Shown: piece by piece, positions 47,568 to 55,481 of the stretch
How positions within the stretch are numbered: the first letter of the stretch is position 1
Layout of the letters: the number at the start of each line of letters is the position of its first letter
NCBI GenBank assembly: GCA_001460835.1
Contig: CYKH01001815.1
Coordinates: 22,324 to 86,323, forward strand
Reading direction: 5' to 3'
DNA from: Bodo saltans
Lineage: Eukaryota; Euglenozoa; Kinetoplastea; Eubodonida; Bodonidae
Length of the DNA stretch: 64,000 nucleotides
Notes under the pieces: generated by a model
What the model was told of the DNA's origin: nothing
The model's input: the letters and a program-made list of their open reading frames with translations, nothing else
Database searches by the model: none
Made by a program: the position numbers and the translations under genes

Positions 47568-49019
47568 ATGCCTCAGAAAATGAGAATGACCTTAACCTGC
47601 TTGGTGTTGGCGGTGGCACTGGTTGCTGCATCAGTGTCCAGTTTGACACTGCAAACGGTTGCTGTGATTCATCGCCATGGTGCTCGCACACCGATGCCGT
47701 CCGTAAACGCGAGTGCATTATGCCCTGGAGGCGCAGCGGGCTGCGGCATCCTGACGCTCCAAGGGAAGCAGATGCTGACGAATCTTGGCAGGTACCTCCG
47801 CCACCATTACAACCAAACGATTGAGCCTTACTCCTTTTATAACCCCGATGTGGTGCACACCCAATCCACTGACGTGGATCGGACCATTCAGAGCGCAGAT
47901 GCCTTGCTGCGCGGGCTGTACGAGCACCTGGAGGGGACTCCTGAGATGGTGTACCCGGTTGTGAACACCCGCGACATTTCCCGTGAAACGGAGCTGTTGG
48001 TGTGGGATGGCTGGCCAGCTCTTGTGATGTGGTCTGCTGCCACCGATTCACAATTTTTCCCAATGCTGTCGAATGACCTCTTACAAAATGTAGTGAATGC
48101 GTCGGTTCTTGCCGCCGTTGGAGAAGAAATTGGCCTCAATGAAGAATGCAATCCAACGCTGCCCACCTTCTTTCCATTCCAATGTGCAATCGACGCTCAG
48201 GATATGTACTCAGCTGCGATCACGACGGGAACAACGGGAAAATTTCCAGTGACCGGCCAATTTTACCCAAATCTTGTCGAGGCATTGGTGACCTACAACG
48301 AGTATGCAATGGGAAAGTTTGACGAAGAAACAAACGACGGAAAATTCTTGGCTGCTGTTGGGTCGTTTGGTTACCCTCTCGCTTTAGCGTTGCTGTCCCA
48401 CTTGGCTGATGGTGGCCGCAGCTTGACGCACTACAGCGGTCACGACATCACGCTGATTCCTTTATACAACGCACTGGGCAACTTCACGATGCTCAACCCT
48501 CGATTCGGAGCGGCGATGATTTTTGAGTCATGGCAACCAGATGACTCCTCCCCGGTCTTTATAGTGGCGAAGTCGGGTGAGCCTGGTCAAACACCTGAGT
48601 CTAACTTTACGTACACGTTCCAAAATTTTTCGTTGACGTGCATGACAGCCAGCGGTGCTGTGTACCACTCCCTCTCCGGCTGCCCGATTGGCGATCTTCG
48701 GCGTTATGTGAGCTCACGTGCTCCCCAGAGCCCAAGGGGTATCTGCTACACCAGCGACTCAACGCAGCTTGCGCTGAACTGCACGGCGGGAGATTCGGCG
48801 CCACCGGAGACGTACTGCAGCTACTACCGTGGTATGTGCCTCGACGCTTGCGGTGACGATGGTGCCATGACCGCGGATTTGTTGTGCGTTCCCATCCCGA
48901 GCAGTACTGTTCGTGCCCCTCCCAAAAAGCCTGGCGGTCCCAAACAGCCCACCCGACAGCATTATGGTAGTACGCAACATGGTGCAAAGCGATCTGTTGA
49001 TCGCCACCGTCGTGGTTGA
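47568..49019 (+). CDS. Secreted histidine acid phosphatase
   Basis: A 483-residue phosphatase of the histidine acid (branch 2) family, which forms a phosphohistidine during hydrolysis. A signal peptide covers about 1-25 (LTCLVLAVALVAASVSS); the ATG at 47568 and a second at 47580 are both possible starts. The catalytic motif RHGARTP is at 36-42 with the nucleophile His37, and the proton-donor motif HD is at 292-293 (YSGHDITLIP). Many N-glycosylation sites are present. The C-terminal third is Cys-rich. The protein ends in a basic Pro/Gly/Arg tail without a membrane anchor, unlike the type I membrane-bound acid phosphatases of trypanosomatids, so it is probably secreted or lysosomal. I checked the other frames after 48950 and found no convincing lost membrane segment. 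Confidence 0.9.
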   Translation: MPQKMRMTLTCLVLAVALVAASVSSLTLQTVAVIHRHGARTPMPSVNASALCPGGAAGCGILTLQGKQMLTNLGRYLRHHYNQTIEPYSFYNPDVVHTQSTDVDRTIQSADALLRGLYEHLEGTPEMVYPVVNTRDISRETELLVWDGWPALVMWSAATDSQFFPMLSNDLLQNVVNASVLAAVGEEIGLNEECNPTLPTFFPFQCAIDAQDMYSAAITTGTTGKFPVTGQFYPNLVEALVTYNEYAMGKFDEETNDGKFLAAVGSFGYPLALALLSHLADGGRSLTHYSGHDITLIPLYNALGNFTMLNPRFGAAMIFESWQPDDSSPVFIVAKSGEPGQTPESNFTYTFQNFSLTCMTASGAVYHSLSGCPIGDLRRYVSSRAPQSPRGICYTSDSTQLALNCTAGDSAPPETYCSYYRGMCLDACGDDGAMTADLLCVPIPSSTVRAPPKKPGGPKQPTRQHYGSTQHGAKRSVDRHRRG

Positions 49020-49262
49020 AAGTGTTTCTCTGGCCCAGCAGTGTGTTGCCAACAGCATCTGGAAGTGATCGATCCCCTCTTCAATTCCTCCATGAAGAAA
49101 AAAAAGAGACAAATTAAATCGAAGACGAAAAAGCCCTTATTAAAAGCCTTTAGCATAATTAGGAAACCTTGCAAGGAATCGTTCATTTCTCTCATTTTCT
49201 CGTGAAAAGTTCACAAGTCCATTTATGAGCATCGCTTGGCCGCCAGCAGATTTGCCAAAGAG

Positions 49263-51152
49263 ATGAACAATCGTCGCTCCACTACCATGACGTTTGTGAT
49301 TGGAGCAACTGGGTGCGGAAAGACTGCCGTGGCAGTTGCGCTAGCGAGAGCGCAGCGGCGACAAGACGACGATGGCGCAGTAGCAGGAGGTGATAAGAAG
49401 GAGCATCGTCGGTTTATTTGCGTGATCAATTGTGATGTGCTTCAGTTTTACCAAGGGCTGCCCATTGCAACAAACAAAGCGTCGTTGGAGGAGTTGACAT
49501 TCGAAGACGGCAGTCCCATTCCTCATTATTTCATGTCCTTCTTGTCGCCAGACGGTAGCAGAAAAAGTGGCGTCACTTCCACCTCAACATACCACTCCAT
49601 AGTCGCCAGCGAGGAGGTGATGCCAGCAGCGAAGGATGAGGAGGAGTCTGAGTGCGATGCCACCACTGCTCCTCCGATGTACCACATTCACGACTACGTG
49701 AAGGAGGTCGAATCTTTTCTGTATGATGTTGTGTTCCCACAGTGCGCAGCCGATATCACGACGACAGGTGGTGACGACGATGGGCTGGCGTTCCAACAAC
49801 GTGTGGGTTGCTCCGTGATTGTATGCGGAGGGAGTCATTACTACGCGCAGTCACTTCTGTTTGAGGGTGGACTGGTCGCCAACACCGGTGATTCTGATGC
49901 TGGTGCCACCGTGACATCGAAACGCGATGACGTCGAGGTTGCTACCCCTTCTGGATCCAGATTGTGGGATGTTCTAAACTCGTTAGACCCAAAAGCTGCT
50001 TCTCAAGTTCATCCGCAAAACACTCGCCGCATTGAGCGAATGATTGAGCTTGCACGCCAAGGAAGAAAACCATCAGACGTGTACAGCGCTCAACATGGAG
50101 GAGGTGACGAGGTAACAGCACCGAGCGAGAAGAAACTGCTCAAGCTTTTTACGCCACGGCTTCTGGCGTCAACGACGCCGCACAACCCAACGCAGCAATC
50201 ACGTATTCATCCACTTCTGAGCGTTGTGTGGGTTGATGGAAGCCGTGAGTGGCTCCAGTCGCGATTGGATGCACGTGTGGACGATATGATGGCACGCGGG
50301 ATGGTTCGTGAAGTACAGGAGCTAGGTGAGTGGGCTTCCCAGTATCATCGAAAGAGTGCTGCGCGAACGAAGAGGCCTCGGGATTCTGATGACGCACTCA
50401 CAACAGACGGTAGCAGCAGTGGAGGCGACGGCTTGGTGACATCCACGCTGCTGAGTGCGATTGGTTTCAAGGAATGGGCGCCTCTGTTTGATGCCAGTGG
50501 GATAGGTGCTGCTGCTGCTGCTGAGAGTACGAAGCTGGACACGTGTGTCGCTTCGGTGAAGCAAGCGACGCGTCGATATGCAAGGCAACAGGTCCAATGG
50601 GTGAAGAATCGGTTCTTAGGCGTCTACCGCAACCATTGGGAGCAACAAGTTTGCGATGTTTCTCATGATGCTCATCGTCCTGAATGTAGCTCTGCTTCAA
50701 CAACAACGTTGAGAAAGGTACCATTCTTTCGTCTCGTCATGGACGCATGCTTGGCGATGAAGACAGCTGTTGCTGCAACAACGGCGACGCAGCAGTACCT
50801 TGATCAGTGTGTCAGCGCAGAAATCCTGCCCCGGATTGCATCGCAGGATGGAATCGACGTCAACATGGCCCTTCCATCGTATCTTGAGAACCCGCTGCGA
50901 TGTGGAGGCGGTGCCTGCGATGCTGCTGGTGATAAGTCGGCAGCTGCCGCAGCAACTGCGGTGGACAGGAAAACTCTTCACACGTGCAGCTTGTGCGAAC
51001 TCGTCGTGTCGGGCGAGGATCAGTGGGCTGCGCACATGGAGTCCAAACGACACAAAGGCGCGCTCCGCCACCAGGCTTTGGTGGAACAGCAGCGTGCCCT
51101 TGGTCGTGAAATTCCTGCTCGTGGCAGCAAGAAGCAGCACGCCCCACAGTAG
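49263..51152 (+). CDS. tRNA dimethylallyltransferase (tRNA isopentenyltransferase, MiaA/Mod5 family)
   Basis: A 629-residue enzyme that adds a dimethylallyl group to N6 of adenosine 37 in tRNAs reading UNN codons. The P-loop GATGCGKT is at 14-21. The family pattern NCDVLQFYQGLPIATNKAS follows, and IPHYFMSFL, YAQSLLFEG and a WVDGSREWL-R-D-M region mark the core. The tRNA-binding part ends with QATRRYARQQVQWVKNRFL. The C-terminal matrin-type C2H2 finger at about 575-600 (CSLCELVVSGEDQWAAH, KRH) is as in yeast Mod5 and human TRIT1. It is longer than Mod5 because of Ser/Asp/Thr-rich inserts. The ATG at 49263 overlaps the stop of a 13-codon upstream frame starting at 49225, which would matter only if the mRNA leader includes it. 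Location could be cytosolic, mitochondrial or both. Confidence 0.93.
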   Translation: MNNRRSTTMTFVIGATGCGKTAVAVALARAQRRQDDDGAVAGGDKKEHRRFICVINCDVLQFYQGLPIATNKASLEELTFEDGSPIPHYFMSFLSPDGSRKSGVTSTSTYHSIVASEEVMPAAKDEEESECDATTAPPMYHIHDYVKEVESFLYDVVFPQCAADITTTGGDDDGLAFQQRVGCSVIVCGGSHYYAQSLLFEGGLVANTGDSDAGATVTSKRDDVEVATPSGSRLWDVLNSLDPKAASQVHPQNTRRIERMIELARQGRKPSDVYSAQHGGGDEVTAPSEKKLLKLFTPRLLASTTPHNPTQQSRIHPLLSVVWVDGSREWLQSRLDARVDDMMARGMVREVQELGEWASQYHRKSAARTKRPRDSDDALTTDGSSSGGDGLVTSTLLSAIGFKEWAPLFDASGIGAAAAAESTKLDTCVASVKQATRRYARQQVQWVKNRFLGVYRNHWEQQVCDVSHDAHRPECSSASTTTLRKVPFFRLVMDACLAMKTAVAATTATQQYLDQCVSAEILPRIASQDGIDVNMALPSYLENPLRCGGGACDAAGDKSAAAAATAVDRKTLHTCSLCELVVSGEDQWAAHMESKRHKGALRHQALVEQQRALGREIPARGSKKQHAPQ

Positions 51153-51313
51153 CGCGCGCTTGCAGGTCTTATTTATGTTGCACATTGTTTTCCTCGCAAT
51201 TCGAGGAGTTAATGCTCGCCCCCCAAGCTGCCCGCTTACACATTATGCTGCTCATGTTTTTGTTTTTGTTACTGCAAAAGTGAGGAAGTAATATTTCTAA
51301 TTTTGAGCCCACC

Positions 51314-52465
51314 ATGGCGGAAGAGCCTCAAATGTACATCGCGTTGGTGTTCATGATCGTCACGTCTATTGTGTGCATCTTCATCGGCTCCCATCGACTC
51401 CTAAAGGATGTTCGTAAAGGGCGCGTAGATGAAGTTCTGCAAGCGGCCGATGCCGCCGCCTTCCCCATCACTGGGTCGTGCGTTCTGTTTGGGCTCTATG
51501 TGGCGCTCAAGTTCATTCCGAAGCACGTGGTGGGAATGATCCTGTCAGGATATTTATCGATTGCTGCAGTGTTTGCTTTGGGCAGCGCCATGCGTATGAT
51601 CACTCCATCACAATTCATATTACGATTCCTGACTGGAGTTTTCAGCATCGCGGTCTGTGTTGCGTATCTTGTCACCAAGCACTGGGTGCTGAACAACATC
51701 ATGGCAGTCTCGATTTGCATCACCGCAATTTCAGCCCTCAACATTAGCAACTTCAAGACAAGCTCGATCTTGCTGATTGGCTTGTTTATCTACGACATCT
51801 TCTGGGTGTTTGGAACAGACGTTATGGTGTCCGTTGCCACCGGCATTGATGGTCCCATCAAAATTCTCTTTCCTCAAACCATCTTCGGTTCCCACGCAAA
51901 GAAGTCCCTTCTTGGGCTCGGTGATATCGTCATTCCTGGGTTCTTTATTGCGCAGACGTTAGTGTTCTCAACGTTGTATGTCAAACGCGGAACGTTCTAC
52001 TTCCGCGTTGCCATGTGGGCATACTTCTTGAGCTTGGTGAACACAATGAGTGTAATGCTGATTTTCCAGCACGCTCAGCCAGCCCTTCTTTACATCGTCC
52101 CATGGCTACTCCTTTCCACTCTCACCGCGGCAGCAGTCAAGGGAGACTTGAAGAAACTTTTCCTTTATGATGTTGAGCTCACCATGGAGAAGAAGCCCGT
52201 CAAGGCAAAGCCTGCCACGTCCGACGCTAAGAACGCGGCAGGCGAGGAGGATGGCCTTGGGGCAATTCTATGGCATCTTACCAAAGAACTTTTTGGTTTC
52301 GTTGTCGAAGAGGAGGAGGTAGAGAAGCCAAAGAAACAGCAGATCAAGCAGCCTGAGAGCCCCAAGCAACAGGAACAAAAGCAGCTGGAGCCGCAGGCGA
52401 AGAAAGCAAGCCCGGTTGTTTCGCCTGCTGCAAAACAACCAGCCCAAGCCAAGAAGAAGCAGTAG
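51314..52465 (+). CDS. Signal peptide peptidase (presenilin-type aspartyl protease)
   Basis: A 383-residue multi-pass membrane protease of the endoplasmic reticulum, which cuts signal peptide remnants inside the membrane. The two catalytic aspartates are in their usual settings: YD at 160-161 (FIYDIFWVFGTD) and GLGD with Asp204 (LGLGDIVIPGFF). The PAL motif is at 256-258 (QPALLYIVPW). About nine hydrophobic segments are visible, as in this family. The C-terminal 95 residues are a Lys/Pro/Gln/Glu-rich cytosolic tail ending KKKQ, which could act as a dilysine-type ER retrieval signal (inference). The gene is a normal length for SPP. The ATG at 51314 is the first in frame and lies in a favourable ACC context. 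Confidence 0.95.
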   Translation: MAEEPQMYIALVFMIVTSIVCIFIGSHRLLKDVRKGRVDEVLQAADAAAFPITGSCVLFGLYVALKFIPKHVVGMILSGYLSIAAVFALGSAMRMITPSQFILRFLTGVFSIAVCVAYLVTKHWVLNNIMAVSICITAISALNISNFKTSSILLIGLFIYDIFWVFGTDVMVSVATGIDGPIKILFPQTIFGSHAKKSLLGLGDIVIPGFFIAQTLVFSTLYVKRGTFYFRVAMWAYFLSLVNTMSVMLIFQHAQPALLYIVPWLLLSTLTAAAVKGDLKKLFLYDVELTMEKKPVKAKPATSDAKNAAGEEDGLGAILWHLTKELFGFVVEEEEVEKPKKQQIKQPESPKQQEQKQLEPQAKKASPVVSPAAKQPAQAKKKQ

Positions 52466-52720
52466 TAGGTGCTTTTCGATGATGATTCCGTCAAACGGCT
52501 TCCTGCAAGTTTGAGGTGTTGCGAGGGCATCGCTGTATGTGCTAATTTGTGGCGTGCGCTCTAGCCGAGGTTTCTCACAATCACATTTCTCTTCTCGTTG
52601 TTTCTTTTAGTGCCACTACTATTATTTTTCATTGCCGCATCAATTTCCTGCACTTCCTTCGCAAACTTTTTTGAGCTGACAAAACAGTCCTTAAGAAAGA
52701 GAAATCTGCTGCACAACAGA

Positions 52721-53061
52721 ATGCTGCGAGGCTCAAAGTGGGAAGTTTTCGTTTCTGGGGATCATGTTCCAGATCAGAAGCCAGCGGCACGGCCAGACCC
52801 AACGATGACCTTGAACGACGCGATGAACGTCCTTGGAGATTTCTGACGTACGGCAAAGCGTGGCGTGCCATCGAAGAGATACAAATTGAGCGTTCGCCGA
52901 GCAAACCAGTTGGTGACATTGCAATCTATTTGTGCTCGGAGCTTCACCTCACACATAAATCTGTGTTGAGTGCCTTCACTACGTTTGGCTCACGGATGCT
53001 AGCGAGCTCACAGAAGACATCCTGGTGTGCTCGCTGCAAATCAGATGCAAGCGTAAAATGA
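52721..53061 (+). pseudogene. Small LETM1-C-terminus-like gene, broken by a one-base frameshift
   Basis: Two overlapping frames together read as one protein of about 113 residues. The first runs from the ATG at 52721 to TGA at 52844-52846 and ends NAMNVLGDF-like (NDAMNVLGDF). The next frame continues from about 52842 with LTYGKAWRAIEEIQIERSP and SKPV and ends at 53061. Joined, they align with the C-terminal part of the LETM1 gene just downstream (LETM1 residues about 371-420): NAxxxLG[DE][FY]L, then IxEEIx[LI]Ex-x-PSKPV. The DNA of the two regions is clearly different, so similarity is held at protein level and the duplication is old. One missing base near 52843 would restore the frame, so this is either a recent loss or a sequencing indel. 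The protein would lack the LETM1 membrane segment and ribosome-binding-like core. Confidence 0.6.
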
Positions 53062-53576
53062 GCTGTCATTGCATCTTCCCCTCTATTTTCTCCTTTTCGT
53101 CTTTCAGATCCTTTTTTTGATCTTTTTTTCAAAAATGAATAAATAAATTACCCCCTCAAATATCGATGCATTTCGTTGCTTCAGTCATTCGAGTTCACTC
53201 CTGTGTGTTGCACAAAGAACCTTCACGACTTCCACTTTCTCACCATAGCAATGATGATGATGATAATTATCCGGAATTGTTCCAACTTGCCTTTTTCCCA
53301 AAAGTGAAGGATCCACTTTCCATTCAAACAAAAATTGTGAGTAACACGAGCAAGAAAAAAATCCTCTCCTAAGTCCTCAATTACAAAGAGTTGACAATCA
53401 CAGAAAGCAAAACTAAGATCAACCCTCATTTGCTTTTAGGCTTTGAAGTGCACGTTCCCCAACACGCACCAAATTCCTAAACGCAAAACAAATTAACAAA
53501 CCATTTCATCACACAAAAAAGTCCCTCATCGAGCAAGTCACCCGCAAGAAACAAATCTTTCAAAAAAAAAAAAAAA
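53062..53576. other. Intergenic region, 515 bases
   Basis: The region between the LETM1-like small gene and LETM1. It contains T-rich tracts (53095-53140), a short ATG-trinucleotide run (53252-53264), and an A-rich leader ending in 15 consecutive A just before the LETM1 start (53562-53576). No gene or RNA is supported. Confidence 0.55.
53562..53576 (+). promoter_or_regulatory. A15 tract directly preceding the LETM1 start codon
   Basis: Fifteen consecutive A end directly at the ATG at 53577. Shorter A runs precede several other starts in the window (for example 19370-19377 and 27921-27925), which suggests a favoured start context in this organism. The length here is the extreme case. Confidence 0.55.
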
Positions 53577-55055
53577 ATGCTCCGCGCTACTGTTGTCCGA
53601 TTTCATGCCGCTCCTGTCAAACGCAACCCAAATGAGAGTGCAGCCAAGTACTACGGTAAGATGGCGTGGGAGGCTATGAGGCACATGTACCACGGCTTCC
53701 GTCTGTTTTATCTGAACACCAAACTTGCCTGGCGATACAGCAAGCAAATGCGCAACGGAGTTGCACTCACCAGGCGTGAGCGACAGTTGCTAGAGAGTGC
53801 GACAATGGACTTGCTTCGACTGGTGCCGTTCAGCTTTTTCATTATTGTTCCTTTTGGTGAACTTCTGTTGCCGGTTGCCCTCAAAATGTTCCCCGGACTC
53901 ATTCCAAGCACATTCGAGACGGAGTCGCAAGGAAAGAACCGTGCGTACCAGTCTGCCATGAAGACGCTGGTCGCTCGCCAGCGATTGAGCGAGTACATGA
54001 CGACAACGCTCGTGGCCTCTACCAAGGATCACTCTGACATTCTCCGTCGTGTTGTGGGAAGCGATTCTCTTGATAAGAAGCAAATCAAATCGATAGCTCA
54101 TTTATGTGGCCGCGACGGTCCACTAGGCGTCAACCGCTTGCCTCCCCCAGTCCTCCGTGCACTCGCGCGAACAACTGGGGTGTACCAAGTGTGGTATACG
54201 ATTCTTCCGTACAGCATCACTGCACCCAAGATGCGCAACGCAATCATTGCGCATTACACGAAGTTGAAGAGAGATGATTTAGCCTTGTCCCAGGAAGGTT
54301 TAGATGACTTGACGTTGGATGAGCTCATCAAAGCAAATCAGGTGCGTGGCATGCGGTGGATTGAAGACAAGGAAACGCTACGTGTTCAGCTTCAGTGGTG
54401 GGTGAGTTTGGCGAAAGATCCCCGCGTTCCGTACAATACACTGTTCTGGTTGAAACCCACAAGGTATTCCCTTCGTCAAACGATGAAAGGGCTGCCAGTG
54501 GATCAGCGACGACAGCTCCTTGGTATTCAAAATTTACCAGAAAACGTTCGTGGTAGCCTCGAGAAGCTCTGTGATAATGTGAAAGGAAACAACAAGATTG
54601 ATGAAGAAGAAGATGCAGATGCAATTGCTCAGCGTGTTGAAGACAATCAAACTGCTGCTGCCTCGTCTGGTGAACGCCTTGCTGTCCAGAACGCTCACCT
54701 CTTACTCGGTGAATACCTGCGAGCAGACAATGTTAAACGTATTTTTGAGGAGATTCGGCTGGAGAAGCCTCCTAGTAAGCCGGTGACTGTGGCGGATGTC
54801 ACCGATCACCTTGGCCCGGATGTTGGCATATCAACGCACGTCGTTTCGAACATATTCGACGCGTTTGACTTAGGAGGCGGTAAGGACGAAGTCACAGAGG
54901 CGGCATTGGTGTCGATTGGAGCGCGCTGCCTGGCAGAGTCCAAGCGACAGAAGAAAGAAACACCAGCTGCCCCCGCAAGTGCGACCTCAACCGCACAGGA
55001 GTCTTCAGCTGCTGGTGCGGCAATTTCTACAGACAAGTCGACGCCATCGAAGTAA
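53577..55055 (+). CDS. LETM1: Mitochondrial LETM1 cation/proton exchange protein
   Basis: A 492-residue inner-membrane protein of the LETM1/Mdm38 family, needed for mitochondrial K+/H+ (and possibly Ca2+/H+) exchange and linked in yeast to the export of newly made proteins. A short basic N-terminus (MLRATVVRFHAAPVKRNP) is the presequence. The conserved segments are visible: GFRLFYLNTKLAWR, NGVALTRRERQLL and the single transmembrane region LLRLVPFSFFIIVPFGELLL at about 79-105 with LLPVALKMFPGLIPSTFE. The ribosome-binding-like domain runs to about 345. The C-terminal part (371-445) has the NAHLLLGEYL helix and a possible degenerate EF-hand-like segment, and is the part matched by the small upstream gene. 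The ATG at 53577 follows an A15 tract. Confidence 0.96.
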   Translation: MLRATVVRFHAAPVKRNPNESAAKYYGKMAWEAMRHMYHGFRLFYLNTKLAWRYSKQMRNGVALTRRERQLLESATMDLLRLVPFSFFIIVPFGELLLPVALKMFPGLIPSTFETESQGKNRAYQSAMKTLVARQRLSEYMTTTLVASTKDHSDILRRVVGSDSLDKKQIKSIAHLCGRDGPLGVNRLPPPVLRALARTTGVYQVWYTILPYSITAPKMRNAIIAHYTKLKRDDLALSQEGLDDLTLDELIKANQVRGMRWIEDKETLRVQLQWWVSLAKDPRVPYNTLFWLKPTRYSLRQTMKGLPVDQRRQLLGIQNLPENVRGSLEKLCDNVKGNNKIDEEEDADAIAQRVEDNQTAAASSGERLAVQNAHLLLGEYLRADNVKRIFEEIRLEKPPSKPVTVADVTDHLGPDVGISTHVVSNIFDAFDLGGGKDEVTEAALVSIGARCLAESKRQKKETPAAPASATSTAQESSAAGAAISTDKSTPSK

Positions 55056-55481
55056 CCAAAGAGCTTCTACAACCCCCCTACTCTACTGCATTATCTCTTT
55101 TTTTTGTTGCGATGATCCTCTTGTTCACACAGCGATTTCACCCCTTCGTGAGGCGGATGGAGCCTGTGGCGGGGGCGATGAATGCGAAGAGAGCGACACG
55201 AAGAGTTTCTTCCACCAAGGAAAGTTCCTCTTCGCTTAGAGAAACACACAGACAGACACACACACGACTTTTTCAGTTTTGATGGCACATTGTTCACCAA
55301 AAGTGTGTGTCAACTGCTGCACGTTTGGGAGCCATCCCAAATAAGACGAATCACCATCTCCAAAAAATGATCTGAATAATTCTTTTTTATGAGCCTACTT
55401 GAGAGATGGGTGCTGGTCGATGATTTTTGTCTCATTTTTTTTTCGCAAGTAGTGAAATACAGGAAATAAATCTAAGTGCGC
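55056..55481. other. Intergenic region, 426 bases
   Basis: The 3' UTR of LETM1 and leader of the ABCG-like gene, with T tracts near 55097-55106, 55381-55388 and 55433-55443; the AG after the last tract (55449) is a probable splice acceptor. A CA-type dinucleotide stretch is at about 55245-55264. No gene is supported. Confidence 0.55.

Noticed and set aside
48940-49075. Frameshift hiding a membrane anchor at the end of the acid phosphatase gene
   Set aside because: The alternative frame is open for about 40 codons but contains charged residues through the hydrophobic part, and no junction keeps a family motif.
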